DNA from: Mucilaginibacter galii
GTDB lineage: Bacteria; Bacteroidota; Bacteroidia; Sphingobacteriales; Sphingobacteriaceae
Direction of reading: 5' to 3'
NCBI RefSeq assembly: GCF_014635825.1
Contig: NZ_BMDO01000001.1
Location: 248,001 to 312,000, forward strand
DNA length: 64,000 nt
Below are positions 1 to 9,555 of the stretch, one piece after another. The position numbers and the translations under genes are program-made. Under the pieces are notes generated by a model that saw nothing but the letters and a program-made list of their open reading frames with translations, did no database searches and had not been told where the DNA came from. Each line of letters begins with the position of its first letter. The first letter of the stretch is position 1.

Positions 1-1144
1 AGCCCAGCGCAGGAACGTCATCATCGTTTAAAAAATCGGGGTTCTGCAAAAACTGTAGCATGGTGCCCGATGCAATGCGTCGCATCCAGCCATAATTGAT
101 GTTGGGGTTGGTTTTAAATCCCATTAACGGGAAGGGCACAGCTGCCCCCATGCGGTAAGATATGCTGCGTCCCCACATGATCATCTCCCCTTTCCTCGAA
201 AAAAGGTAAGGATAATTATCCTGAAGATCGTCAAAGTTCTTTTCTAAATGAGCTGCATATTCGGGATAGTATTTCTTTCCAAAAAATTCAGACCATATTT
301 TTCCATACATCTGGAACGCCCACATACTGTAATAATCATAGTACGGACTGTCGTTATACCAGCCTTGACCATCATATTGTGCCAAAGATTTTTCAAGCAA
401 GTCTTTAAGCAATGGCTCGTTAACCTTGTATCCCTGGCTTTTATAAAAACTAAGGATCATAATGTTGAAGTAGCGCCAGTTCATGCCAATAGTTGGGCCA
501 TCGCCGTAGCTCATCATGGTGGCATAAAGTTTAGCCTTCACCTCGGGCGAAAGTGGCGCCCAGAAGATTTCCGGTGCTACCAGCAGCGATGCAGCCAAAC
601 CGCCAAATTCTACCAGCTTTTGGCTTGGTCCGCCGTTTTTAGTACGAGGCTCAATGTAGGTGATGCTCTGCGAATCGAGCATTAAGGCTATTTGGTGGCG
701 GTAATATTTGCCCAACGGAATACCATTGATAGTTAAATCAGGCTGTTCTTTTAAAAGCGGGCCGGCTATAAACATGGTACGGCATAGCCCCTCCATTTTT
801 TCGGTTGCATTAGGCTTACCGTCGCGCGGGTAGCTTTTACCTGGCTGCTTGGTAAAGCTCATGGGGTCGTCAAGGGTTTTAACATGACGAAAGGCGCCTT
901 CGAGCAAGTAAATACCGGCATCTTTCCAATGCTTCCTGGTCATTCCGGTTAACGGGCTCAGTTGCCTGTCAGGAGCCTTGATCTTGAAAGTTCGGTTACT
1001 GTTTACAGCCTTTTTCGAAGCCTGCAGACCTACACCCGTGGCACCAGCAACCGAAGCGCTAAGATTAAAGCTTTGCGTTTGCCCAAATGTTGTTTGTACG
1101 CAAAACATCGACAACAGCAAACAGATACTATATATACATTTCAT
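1..1144 (-). CDS. DUF2264 family secreted protein, C-terminus outside window
   Basis: Translating the minus strand from the ATG at 1144 gives about 381 residues with no stop before the window edge. It opens with a signal peptide ending near FGQ (residues about 1-20). The body carries DUF2264 (PF10022/COG4289) landmarks: GMTRKHW near residue 60, [37 protein letters not shown] and the [10 protein letters not shown] stretch. DUF2264 proteins are alpha/alpha-barrel-like; some from Bacteroides arabinogalactan loci are, to my recollection, beta-glucuronidases of family GH154, which I could not check. It lies downstream of susCD on the same strand, past a terminator and a decayed susD fragment, so it probably belongs to the same locus. 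The family call is firm; the activity is inference. Confidence 0.85.
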   Translation of the reverse strand, partial: MKCIYSICLLLSMFCVQTTFGQTQSFNLSASVAGATGVGLQASKKAVNSNRTFKIKAPDRQLSPLTGMTRKHWKDAGIYLLEGAFRHVKTLDDPMSFTKQPGKSYPRDGKPNATEKMEGLCRTMFIAGPLLKEQPDLTINGIPLGKYYRHQIALMLDSQSITYIEPRTKNGGPSQKLVEFGGLAASLLVAPEIFWAPLSPEVKAKLYATMMSYGDGPTIGMNWRYFNIMILSFYKSQGYKVNEPLLKDLLEKSLAQYDGQGWYNDSPYYDYYSMWAFQMYGKIWSEFFGKKYYPEYAAHLEKNFDDLQDNYPYLFSRKGEMIMWGRSISYRMGAAVPFPLMGFKTNPNINYGWMRRIASGTMLQFLQNPDFLNDDDVPALG

Positions 1145-1317
1145 CTCAGTTCTTTATAAGTAAATAAAAGGAAATCTAAGTACCAATAAATTGGGCATAC
1201 TTTAATTCATTGTGTATAAAATAATTAAAAAACTGTCTTAACGAAAAAGTGACAGCGTTAAGCTATCACCTTTCCAATTAACACACCATGATCTTTTCGA
1301 TCATCTTTAACTAAAAA

Positions 1318-1572
1318 TCACCATCCCGGGTTTTGAATCATCGACGGCATTTTTCTGATCTCTTCATCCATAAGCGGCAACAGATACATCTCCGGCCTGA
1401 ATACGTGCTGGCGAATATTGTTCTCAATTTGATAAGTGAACGTTAAACCAACTCCTGTAGATAATGAACCTGTACTACCCACCCGAATAGGGTGCATTAC
1501 TCTGTTAAAACCGTTAGGACCACCATTATAAAGTGTCATAGCTATTTTCCAACGTCTGTTGTCGTGCCTGTC
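1318..1572 (-). pseudogene. Remnant of a SusD/RagB gene (C-terminal 84 codons)
   Basis: The open stretch from after a TAA at 1573-1575 to the TGA at 1318-1320 encodes the tail of a SusD-like lipoprotein. It starts with DNRRWKIAM, the position of the usual arginine/tryptophan-rich SusD motif, and ends YLLPLMDEEI...IQNPGW. This mirrors the end of the intact SusD beside it, LLLPIPLSEI...LEQNPGY. The signal peptide, lipobox and all TPR helices are missing, and no frame upstream as far as the terminator at 1727 encodes them. An ATG at 1539 would allow a 73-residue product, but that would be a SusD without a fold. I read it as a deletion remnant of a second SusD gene. Confidence 0.75.
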
Positions 1573-1726
1573 TTAAAAGAATCCGTAACATTTATTCAAC
1601 AGTAAAACTCATGTTATCCATCTTCTCAACTGAGATAGATATAATTAATTTGATAATATCTAATAAGTTGTCCAGACGATTGTCTGATAGAAAGAGCTTC
1701 AGAACATGACTGTTGAAAATCATGTC

Positions 1727-1762
1727 TAAAAAAAACCGGCGATAAGTTTTGCTTATCGCCGG
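1727..1762 (-). terminator. Rho-independent terminator after susD
   Basis: There is a perfect 11-bp stem, CCGGCGATAAG against CTTATCGCCGG, with a 5-nt loop. On the minus strand it is followed by a run of T. It begins 10 nt after the SusD stop codon and closes the susC-susD transcript. Confidence 0.85.
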
Positions 1763-1771
1763 AAGTTATGA

Positions 1772-3397
1772 TTAGTAGCCTGGGTTTTGTTCAAGCTTGG
1801 CATCTTTATTTACCTGTATTTCGCTTAACGGAATAGGTAAAAGCAGATGGGTACTTGTAAGCCCGGTTGTTGGCTTTTGCGGATCGTTGCCGTTTAAGGC
1901 CAGGGAGCGTGTAACCAATGTACCGGTACGCATCAAGGTCATACGCCTGTTTTCTTCGGCAATGAGTTCTCTTGCACGTTCATCTAATATAAGGTTGAGC
2001 GACATATCGGCCGCTGTGGCCTGAGGAGCATTTGCGCGGGTACGCAATACATTAATAGAATTTACAGCGTCGGCAATTTTGCCTTGCTTAAACTGTGCCT
2101 CGGCCAGTAAAAGGTAGGTTTCGCCTAATCGCATCATGATGAAATCTTTGATCATTGCGTAACCAAATGTATCATTTGGATCGAAGGCTCCCCATTTAAG
2201 TGTTGCAGGACATATACGGAAAAGTGTATCGGCACCGGCAAACGGAACTTGCTTGCCATATAATGAAGCATAGGCAGGTGCAGGGTCGTTGTAATAGTAA
2301 CGACGTTTAATGCTGTACTGAGAATTACGGATGTCGTTACCTTTATATAGTTGATACAATACCCAGTTGCTCAGGCGCAGCCTGCCTACTCCACGTCCGC
2401 CTAATGAATCTACCGGCAGCATACCGGGTATTGCATAATAAGCTGGGGTAAACACGCGGCGTTGCTGAGCATTGTCAACATTACCGCCGGGTACCAACGT
2501 TGGATTTTCTTGCTCCAACACCCAGATGGCTTCACTATTACCCTGATAACGCCTTTGATTACCGTATACGAACATATCCGAATAATAATCGCCTGCACCG
2601 GATGATCTAACCCCATAGCGCGAGCGGATAAGGTTAAACTTACTACTGTTGATTACGGCCTGCGCCTGCTGCTCGGCTAAATCATTTTTTCCTGAACGCA
2701 GATACACTTCGGCAAGTAACTGCATAGCCATGTAACGGTTTGCACGGCTAACCGGCTTGTTTACAGAATTTACTCTGCCATTACCAGCAATCAAATCAGG
2801 CAAATTAGCCGCCGAAAATGTTAGGTCACTTACAATCTGATTGTTTACTTCGTCGAGCGTAGCACGGGTAAAATCAAGCTTTGGGCCGGTTACACTGGTC
2901 AAGATAATGGGTACACGGCCATAAAGCGTAGCCAGGGTGTTGTAAGCATATCCTCTAAAAAATTTAGCCTCTGCCTCTACCAAACGCTTACCGACAGGAC
3001 CAATACCTGTTGCCGACTTTAATCCATCAAGAATTATGTTGGCATTGTTAATAAGTGCATAATACCTGCTCCAGGTAATAGATGCAGCACGGTCTGTAGA
3101 AGTAAGCTGTGCATAATTATAGTATGGCACTTCAATACCTTGCTGCTGCGCGGTGGCATTGGCCACATCAGTGCCCACCTGCCAAACGCTGGGCCATCCC
3201 TGATCGCTCGACCATGTTAGCGTACCAGTTTGATATTGATATAAGCCAATTAACGATGCCTCAAAGCCTAAAGAATCGGTTACGGTGAGTGGCGAATAAG
3301 AAGAATATGGCTTCTCATCCAAAAAACTTTTTTTGCAGGAAGACGCACCTATGATAAATACAGATAGCGCTCCTAATATGATAGAAAATCTTTTCAT
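1772..3397 (-). CDS. SusD/RagB-family outer-membrane glycan-binding lipoprotein
   Basis: This 541-residue protein is the surface lipoprotein that caps its SusC partner and captures oligosaccharides. The N-terminus is a lipoprotein signal with cysteine 21 in GASSCKKS. The next part (about 25-230) matches the SusD-like N-terminal domain, with a TPR-like segment RYMAMQLLAEVYLRSGK around residue 220. The C-terminal part has MIKDFIMMRLGETYLLLAEA, INVLRTRANAP, the ERARELIAEENRRM motif and the terminal LEQNPGY that marks the family. The gene starts 11 bp after the SusC stop, so the two are co-transcribed. The ligand cannot be read from sequence; the neighbours suggest arabinogalactan fragments. Confidence 0.95.
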   Translation of the reverse strand: MKRFSIILGALSVFIIGASSCKKSFLDEKPYSSYSPLTVTDSLGFEASLIGLYQYQTGTLTWSSDQGWPSVWQVGTDVANATAQQQGIEVPYYNYAQLTSTDRAASITWSRYYALINNANIILDGLKSATGIGPVGKRLVEAEAKFFRGYAYNTLATLYGRVPIILTSVTGPKLDFTRATLDEVNNQIVSDLTFSAANLPDLIAGNGRVNSVNKPVSRANRYMAMQLLAEVYLRSGKNDLAEQQAQAVINSSKFNLIRSRYGVRSSGAGDYYSDMFVYGNQRRYQGNSEAIWVLEQENPTLVPGGNVDNAQQRRVFTPAYYAIPGMLPVDSLGGRGVGRLRLSNWVLYQLYKGNDIRNSQYSIKRRYYYNDPAPAYASLYGKQVPFAGADTLFRICPATLKWGAFDPNDTFGYAMIKDFIMMRLGETYLLLAEAQFKQGKIADAVNSINVLRTRANAPQATAADMSLNLILDERARELIAEENRRMTLMRTGTLVTRSLALNGNDPQKPTTGLTSTHLLLPIPLSEIQVNKDAKLEQNPGY

Positions 3398-3408
3398 GTT
3401 CTGCTTAA

Positions 3409-6400
3409 TTATTTTAATGAAACATTTAATCCTAAAACTATGGTACGTGTTACCGGATAGTTATTGTTGAAACCTGCAGAAAATGCACTTTGGTTATTAT
3501 TTGAATCGGTTACACCACGGGTGTAATAACTCTGTTCCGGATCCCATCCTATCCAGTTGGTCCAGGTGTGCAGGTTACGGCCGCTGGCATATATACTTAA
3601 AGTAGAAAGGCCTAATTTGTCTACAAACCTTTGAGGGACTGTATAGCTTAAGGTAATATCTTTTAAGCGGGTATAGCTGGCATTACGCGCATAACCATAA
3701 CCACGTGTGTTGGTATACGACAATGACTGAAACTCCTGGCTGCCGTTAGTTGGCGTCCAGTAGCCTATTTCGGCTGGCGTGTTACGACGGCCGGCCTCAT
3801 CGGCATAGTTAAAGTCTGTATTGTTACGCAACATGCCTTGTGCGGTTTGGATAAACACCGTTAAGCTTAATCCCTGATACCTGAAAGTATTAGATATACC
3901 ACCAGTCCACTTTGGTGAAGTTTGGCCTAAAATGGTACGGTCGTCTGGTGTAATGCGCCCGTCGCCGTTTATATCGGCAAACTTTAAATCGCCTGGTTTA
4001 GCTGTGGGGTCTTGCCTGGATACATCTTCGCCGGTTTGCCATACACCGGTCATTTGATAATCATAAATAACACCAACCGGCTGACCTATAAATAAACGAT
4101 TAACTATATCGCTTTGTCCGTCGCCGTAAAGGTCGACAATTTTGTTTTTGTTGCGGGTAAAGTTGATATTACTTTCCCAGCTAAACAATTTGGTTTGTAT
4201 GTTACGGGTATTCAAAGTTAATTCAATACCTTGATTACGTGTTTTGCCCAGGTTGTCTGACACTTGGTTATATCCGGTTATGGTTGGTAAAGCTCTGTTC
4301 AACAACAAATCGCTTACGTTGCTATGATACAGATCTATAGTACCGTTAATGCGGCTATTCACCAAAGAGAAGTCGACACCAAGGTTTGCTGATGTTGTGC
4401 TTTCCCATATCAAATTACCGTTACCCAAGTTACCGGCTTGCAAACCAATAAGGCTGGTACCGTTAAATGGAAAGCGTACGCTGTTATCGGTGGTAATAGT
4501 TCTATAAATGCCAATAGCTTCATTACCGGCCTTGCCATAAGATCCGCGTAGCTTAAGGGTATTTACCCATTTAACGCTTTTCATAAAGTTTTCGTTACTG
4601 ATGTTCCACGCTACTGCAGCCGACGGGAAAGAACCGTATTTGCTGGTGTTAGCACCAAAAACAGAAGAACCATCGCGACGGAAGGTTAAGGTTGCTACAT
4701 AACGCTGATCATATGAATAAACCGCACGCGCCATGTAATAATTTAAAGCTCTGCGATTGGCATTTGAACCTGCTGTTTGCGTAGCGCCTGCACCTATGTT
4801 GTAAAACGATAAGGCATCATTAACAAAACCGGTAGCGCCAGATGTCTGGCTGAAATATTTGGTACGCTGAGAGCCGTACAAACCTGTAAAATCTATACGG
4901 TGCTTACCTAAGTCGCGAGTATAGTATAACAAGTTATCAATGGTATAACCGGTAGTTTCGGTTGATGTTGCCGAAGCCGAACCCAAAGGGGTGTTAGCTA
5001 AACGACCACTGTAGCTGTTATAACGGGTAGGCAAATAGTTATAGCCTACGTTAAGACGATATCTTAAACCTTTAACCAATTTATCAAATTTCACATCGGC
5101 ATAACCGTTACCCACAACGTTAACACTACGGTTAATTACATCTGTAGTTAAACCTAAGAAGGGGTTGGTATACAGTTGTTCGGGCGCTTGTGGATAAATA
5201 TTGTAAGTACCATCAGTATTGTAAATATTACCATAAGGACTCATGGCTGTAGCAAACAATAGGTTAACACGTCCTCCGTCGTAGTTATTGTTGGTGAAGA
5301 AAGCTGAAGTTCCAACCGTTAAAAAGTCTGTTACGTTGATATCAAGATTTGAACGAAAAGTTACACGTTGATATTGGTATCCTTTCAAAATACCCTTTTG
5401 TTTTAAGAAATCTCCTGAGACGTAATACTTAACGTCGGGACTACCACCCTGAACAGTTAAATTATGATCTTGCATTACGCCTTGCTGGCTAACTTCGTCG
5501 AGCCAGTTAACGCTTCTGCCTGCGGCATAATTAGCACGCTCGCCGTTGTTATAAACGGGCTCAGTAAATTGCTGAGTAAGGTTATTTTGTTTTAAAAAGT
5601 CAATGTATTTTTGGGTAAATGATACAGGATCGCGTGGTTGAAGAACGTGAGCATAATTTTCGAGACCACCGTAACCGTTATACCTGATAACCGGTTTACC
5701 GCTCGATCCGCGTTTTGTGGTGATCAAAATAACACCGTTTGAACCGTTACTACCGTAAACTGCCACTGCCGATGCATCTTTTAATATTTCCATAGAAGCA
5801 ATGTCATTCGGGTTGATATCATTTAGCGAACCTCCGCTTTTGCTCAGCGGAATACCGTCTACCACAATAAATGGGTCGGTGCTTGCGCCTATTGAATTTT
5901 GACCCCGTACCGAAGATGAAGGCTGAGCGCCAGGTACAGATGATACCGTGGTAATGTTTACGCCGGCAACAGCACCTTCCAGCGCTTGCAGCACATTTGT
6001 AACCGGTAACTGCGATAGGCGTGATTTAGGCACTGATGCCACCGAGCCGGTTACATCTGACCGTCGTTGGGTACCATAACCTACCACAACCACATCGGTT
6101 AGCTGCTTGCCACCATCGGCAAGCGTAATTTCTACCTGATTATTTGTTGCGCTTACTTGTACGGTTTTAGTAACCATACCTGTAAAAGATATGACCAGTG
6201 TAGACGGAGCCTTAAGTTCCAGTTTAAAATTACCATTGGGGTCGGCTACGGTACCTTGTTGGCTACCTTCCACTTTAATAGTTGCACCCGTAAGCGGTAT
6301 GCTTTTACTATCGAGCACGCGTCCAGAAACCACATAGGCGGTTTGCGCAGAGACATGTTGAAAAGTTAATGTTAATAGGCATACAAAAAATGTAAGCCAC

Positions 6401-6426
6401 AAATAATTAGTTTGGGTTTTTCTCAT
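3409..6426 (-). CDS. SusC/RagA-family TonB-dependent outer-membrane transporter
   Basis: This 1005-residue TonB-dependent transporter imports oligosaccharides through the outer membrane with its SusD partner. I chose the ATG at 6426 because it is followed directly by a signal peptide (MRKTQTNYLW to HVSAQ, about 28 residues); an upstream in-frame ATG at 6477 would bury it. A CarboxypepD_reg-like domain (about 33-110) precedes the SusC signature VVVVGYGTQRRSDVTGSVAS. The plug follows (IRGQNS-like segment, DGIPLSKSGG, NDIASMEILKDASAVAVYG), then the 22-strand barrel to the C-terminus. There is no STN or secretin domain, so it signals to the HTCS rather than to an anti-sigma factor. A candidate HTCS operator lies 153-180 bp upstream. 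Confidence 0.96.
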   Translation of the reverse strand: MRKTQTNYLWLTFFVCLLTLTFQHVSAQTAYVVSGRVLDSKSIPLTGATIKVEGSQQGTVADPNGNFKLELKAPSTLVISFTGMVTKTVQVSATNNQVEITLADGGKQLTDVVVVGYGTQRRSDVTGSVASVPKSRLSQLPVTNVLQALEGAVAGVNITTVSSVPGAQPSSSVRGQNSIGASTDPFIVVDGIPLSKSGGSLNDINPNDIASMEILKDASAVAVYGSNGSNGVILITTKRGSSGKPVIRYNGYGGLENYAHVLQPRDPVSFTQKYIDFLKQNNLTQQFTEPVYNNGERANYAAGRSVNWLDEVSQQGVMQDHNLTVQGGSPDVKYYVSGDFLKQKGILKGYQYQRVTFRSNLDINVTDFLTVGTSAFFTNNNYDGGRVNLLFATAMSPYGNIYNTDGTYNIYPQAPEQLYTNPFLGLTTDVINRSVNVVGNGYADVKFDKLVKGLRYRLNVGYNYLPTRYNSYSGRLANTPLGSASATSTETTGYTIDNLLYYTRDLGKHRIDFTGLYGSQRTKYFSQTSGATGFVNDALSFYNIGAGATQTAGSNANRRALNYYMARAVYSYDQRYVATLTFRRDGSSVFGANTSKYGSFPSAAVAWNISNENFMKSVKWVNTLKLRGSYGKAGNEAIGIYRTITTDNSVRFPFNGTSLIGLQAGNLGNGNLIWESTTSANLGVDFSLVNSRINGTIDLYHSNVSDLLLNRALPTITGYNQVSDNLGKTRNQGIELTLNTRNIQTKLFSWESNINFTRNKNKIVDLYGDGQSDIVNRLFIGQPVGVIYDYQMTGVWQTGEDVSRQDPTAKPGDLKFADINGDGRITPDDRTILGQTSPKWTGGISNTFRYQGLSLTVFIQTAQGMLRNNTDFNYADEAGRRNTPAEIGYWTPTNGSQEFQSLSYTNTRGYGYARNASYTRLKDITLSYTVPQRFVDKLGLSTLSIYASGRNLHTWTNWIGWDPEQSYYTRGVTDSNNNQSAFSAGFNNNYPVTRTIVLGLNVSLK

Positions 6427-6578
6427 AAATGCTGATTTTTTAGAAAATAAATTGGTGGTTATGCAACAGTATCGCACGGTAATATAACCTGGAAAAAAGC
6501 GTTAAAAAAATAAGTATTGGTTTATTGGCCTGTGTAAGGATTATATTGCTAAGTAAGCAGTTTTAAAGGTATGATATA

Positions 6579-6606
6579 GGGGGACAAAATCATAAATTAA
6601 AGGGGG
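6579..6606. promoter_or_regulatory. Candidate HTCS operator upstream of susC
   Basis: Two G5 blocks (6579-6583 and 6602-6606) are separated by an 18-nt A/T-rich spacer, so the half-sites repeat directly every 23 bp. The same arrangement occurs at 15214-15241, upstream of the other unit of this locus, with 22 of 28 positions identical. AraC-type regulators usually bind two direct half-sites about two helical turns apart. The site sits in the 393-bp gap between GH16 and susC, which otherwise holds only the GH16 terminator and A/T-rich sequence. I saw no clear -7 box for susC. Confidence 0.5.
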
Positions 6607-6685
6607 CATTTTATAAAAAAAGCGGCTTGAAAGCTCAAAAGAACTCTTTTATAGTAAAACAATTTTCGCCGGCGAGATAATATTG

Positions 6686-6728
6686 TAACAAAAATACCGT
6701 ACAAAAAACTATGTCTTTGTACGGTATT
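6686..6728 (-). terminator. Rho-independent terminator after GH16
   Basis: A perfect 13-bp stem (6693-6705 with 6716-6728, AATACCGTACAAA and its complement) has a 10-nt loop and is followed by TTTTTG on the minus strand. It lies about 90 bp beyond the GH16 stop and separates the GH88-to-GH16 unit from susCD, so susCD needs its own promoter. Confidence 0.8.
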
Positions 6729-6819
6729 ACTATACACCTACCCTAGATTGCTTATATAAAAATCATCAACTTCATCCACATAAGGATTAATTTGACTGCG
6801 TTATGATTCCAATTTGTTG

Positions 6820-7659
6820 CTATTTATTTTTTTGATATACACGCACGTAGTCAATCTCAAAAGTTTTTGGGAACTGTGTGTTTTTAGGGTTGCCCCCGTT
6901 ATCACCGCCAATGGCAAGATCAAGCAAAATATAATGAGGCTGTTTAAATGGATTGGCCGGATCTTTTACAGAATTATCCAGTTCACTTAGTTTAACCGAA
7001 TTGAGCAATTGATCATCTACATACAAGCTAATGGTCTGCTCATCCCAGTCCATTCTCCAGACGTGAAACTTACTTGACCAATCTTTACCACCCAATTCCT
7101 CAAGAGGCTTGCTGTTACTAAACCATTTGGCTTTGTACCTCGCCGAAGTTCCGCAGGCAATATTAGCCAGCAGTTTGCCCCTATAGTATTCCATAATATC
7201 TATTTCGCCGCACGAAGGCCACTCCCCTTTAGTTCCAAGGGTCCAAAACGCCGGCCATAAACCAGCATCGGTATCAAAACGGGCGCGCATTTCAAAACGC
7301 CCGTATTGCCATTGATGCATGCCGTTGGTATTGATGCTCGCCGAAGTATAACCCAATTTTGCACGCGATTTTTTCCAATCGGTAGAAGCCGGATCGTATA
7401 AAGGATTTGCCGTGGTATCGGTTTTTGCTACAATAAATAGCTTTCCACCTTTGCAATAGGCATTTTTCGTGCTGTACCATTGCTCCTCATGATTGCGCAC
7501 AAAGCCGGTTTCAAATTTCCAGTTAGCTGCATTGGGGATTCCGTCTTTATCAAATTCATCGCTCCAAACAAGCTTATAATCGTCTTTAGCTACCTTATTT
7601 TTGGGAATTTTAAGCCACAACAAGGGAAGGATAAATAAACAAGTTGCCAGTAATTTCAT
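6820..7659 (-). CDS. GH16 secreted endo-beta-1,3-glycanase
   Basis: This 279-residue protein has a hydrophobic N-terminal signal and a single GH16 jelly-roll domain (about 28-277). The catalytic motif is EIDIME at residues 152-157, with E152 as nucleophile and E157 as acid/base. The extra residue between them is the beta-bulge form found in laminarinase-type GH16. Other family marks are LVWSDEFD, GRFEMRARF, GLWPAFWTLG and the C-terminal EIDYVRVYQ. GH16 members cut beta-1,3-glucans, agarose-type or beta-1,3-galactan backbones; the neighbours favour a galactan. It is the last enzyme gene of the unit that begins with GH88. The substrate is inferred. Confidence 0.93.
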   Translation of the reverse strand: MKLLATCLFILPLLWLKIPKNKVAKDDYKLVWSDEFDKDGIPNAANWKFETGFVRNHEEQWYSTKNAYCKGGKLFIVAKTDTTANPLYDPASTDWKKSRAKLGYTSASINTNGMHQWQYGRFEMRARFDTDAGLWPAFWTLGTKGEWPSCGEIDIMEYYRGKLLANIACGTSARYKAKWFSNSKPLEELGGKDWSSKFHVWRMDWDEQTISLYVDDQLLNSVKLSELDNSVKDPANPFKQPHYILLDLAIGGDNGGNPKNTQFPKTFEIDYVRVYQKNK

Positions 7660-7718
7660 AACATTTACTTATTAACTCAGGTAAATTGCAATTGATAATA
7701 AACCAACGATCAATGAAC

Positions 7719-9548
7719 TTATTTCTTCAAAACGTTCAATACAGGTGTACCCGTTGTAGCAAGTTGTTTTATATCGTAAGTAAGCATGTCAAAAACCACT
7801 ACACTGTTAAGACCCTTTTTTAGCCATTCTTTAGGAACGTATACAGTTTGCTGAGGGCCAATGCTCCAGTATTTGCCCATGTTATGACCGTTTACCCAAA
7901 CCACTCCTTTTCCCCATTTGCTCATGTCGAGATAAGTATCGCCAGGTTTAGCTACCGTAAAGGTTCCTTTTTTAATTATTGGTGATTTGGATGCCTGTAC
8001 ACTTTTAGCAAAGCGGAAATTACCAGGATTAGTCATTGGGAAGGTATACATTTTCCAACCCTTAACTTCCTCACCGCTCAGCAAAACCTTTTGGGTTATA
8101 CCCTTTTTGTTCTCCAGTAAATATTTTCCGAAGTTAATACGTCCCATATTCTCCACCAGGATATCAAGCTTTACTTTACCTGCGGGCAGGTTAAGGAGAA
8201 TACTATCACGAGTTATACGGCGGTCAAGTGTTCCAACTGTTTTTCCGTTCACCATAACCACGGCGTAGTCGCGCAATTCTTTTAATTTCAATAGCGCTTT
8301 TTTACCTCCGTTAACCACCGTGCTGTATAATACGTAACCGTAATCCAACTTCAAATCTTCAAAAGTAAGTGGTTTAGCGTTTGTAACAGCTGTCGGCAGG
8401 TTATTCAATAAAACAGCTGTTTGACTTACTACTATTGGACTAAGCTTGATGGAAGGCTTTGCCGCCGGCACCGCAGGCAAAACATAACCTTTTGGCAGAT
8501 GCTTTTCAATTACCTGGCGAAATTTTATAAATTTAGGCGTTGCGTTACCAGCCTCATCCAAGGGAGCATCATAATCGTAACTGCTGGTTTGCGGCTCGTA
8601 AGGGCTGGTATCTTTATAATTAGCACCATTCATAAAACCACGTGTGGTACCGCCATGAAACATATACATATTGATAGATATCCCCGCGGCCAATACTGAA
8701 TCTAAACGCCCGGCGTACGCTTCGGCAGGTACGGTATGATGCGGCGTACCCCACCAGTCGAACCAGGCCGGATACCATTCGGCAATATAATAAGGCCCTT
8801 TGCCATTGTGTAAGCGGTTAACCAATGCTTTAACCTTAGCCGGATTATCTAAACCGTTAATAGCGGGCATCAAACCATCCAAGTGCCCGTTTTCGGCATC
8901 GGCAGCCGGATCGCAGGTGTACAACAAGCCGTCAAAACCGGCTTCTTTAAACATTTTCTGATTTATGGCTAAGTATTCTTTATCACTGCCGTAAGACCCG
9001 TACTCATTCTCAATTTGTACCATGAGTATGTTACCGCCATGATTTACCTGTAATGGGGCCAGGCGTTTACCTACTTCTTTAATATAGGTTTCATATTCTT
9101 TCAGGTATTGGGCTTCCTTACTGCGTACTACTAAGCCTTTTTCGTTTTGGAGCCAGTACGGGTAACCACCAAATTCCCACTCGGCACATACGTACGGACT
9201 GGGGCGTAACACCACCCATAAACCCTCTTCACGTGCGGCCTTCACAAATTCCACAACGTCGTTGTTGCCGGTAAAATCGAACTTATTTTTCTGAGGTTCG
9301 TGTAAATTCCAGAACACGTAGGTACCAATGGTATTTAAGCCCATGGCTTTCGCCATTTTCATACGGGCGCGCCAGGCTTCACGAGGTACCCGCGGATAGT
9401 GCATCTCGCCACTTATCATTTGGAAAGGTTTTCCATCGAGCATAAAAGCTGTATCGCCCAGGGTAAACGTATGTTTGGCCTGCTGGCCATTTACTGTGCT
9501 AATGCTAAACAGAGCAAGTGCAGCAAATGCTAATTTTTTTAAGATCAT
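7719..9548 (-). CDS. GH35 beta-galactosidase
   Basis: This 609-residue secreted enzyme has a signal peptide ending STVNGQQ. The GH35 TIM barrel (about 32-350) contains SGEMHYPRVPREAWRARM, the QIENEYGSYG motif with E182 as acid/base, and AEWYPAWFDWWG with E257 as nucleophile. C-terminal beta-sandwich domains follow, with KGVVWVNGHNMGKYWSIGPQ near residue 545, a typical GH35 ending. It removes terminal beta-linked galactose, most likely in the periplasm. It is followed 59 bp later by GH16 and preceded by GH2 with 7 bp between them. In this locus it would trim the beta-1,3/1,6-galactan products of its neighbours. Confidence 0.95.
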   Translation of the reverse strand: MILKKLAFAALALFSISTVNGQQAKHTFTLGDTAFMLDGKPFQMISGEMHYPRVPREAWRARMKMAKAMGLNTIGTYVFWNLHEPQKNKFDFTGNNDVVEFVKAAREEGLWVVLRPSPYVCAEWEFGGYPYWLQNEKGLVVRSKEAQYLKEYETYIKEVGKRLAPLQVNHGGNILMVQIENEYGSYGSDKEYLAINQKMFKEAGFDGLLYTCDPAADAENGHLDGLMPAINGLDNPAKVKALVNRLHNGKGPYYIAEWYPAWFDWWGTPHHTVPAEAYAGRLDSVLAAGISINMYMFHGGTTRGFMNGANYKDTSPYEPQTSSYDYDAPLDEAGNATPKFIKFRQVIEKHLPKGYVLPAVPAAKPSIKLSPIVVSQTAVLLNNLPTAVTNAKPLTFEDLKLDYGYVLYSTVVNGGKKALLKLKELRDYAVVMVNGKTVGTLDRRITRDSILLNLPAGKVKLDILVENMGRINFGKYLLENKKGITQKVLLSGEEVKGWKMYTFPMTNPGNFRFAKSVQASKSPIIKKGTFTVAKPGDTYLDMSKWGKGVVWVNGHNMGKYWSIGPQQTVYVPKEWLKKGLNSVVVFDMLTYDIKQLATTGTPVLNVLKK

Positions 9549-9555
9549 ATGTATA

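Noticed and set aside
6689..6696. Minus-strand TAnnTTTG match as the susC promoter
   Set aside because: It falls in the T-rich tail of the GH16 terminator and is 260 bp from the susC start, so it is probably a chance match.
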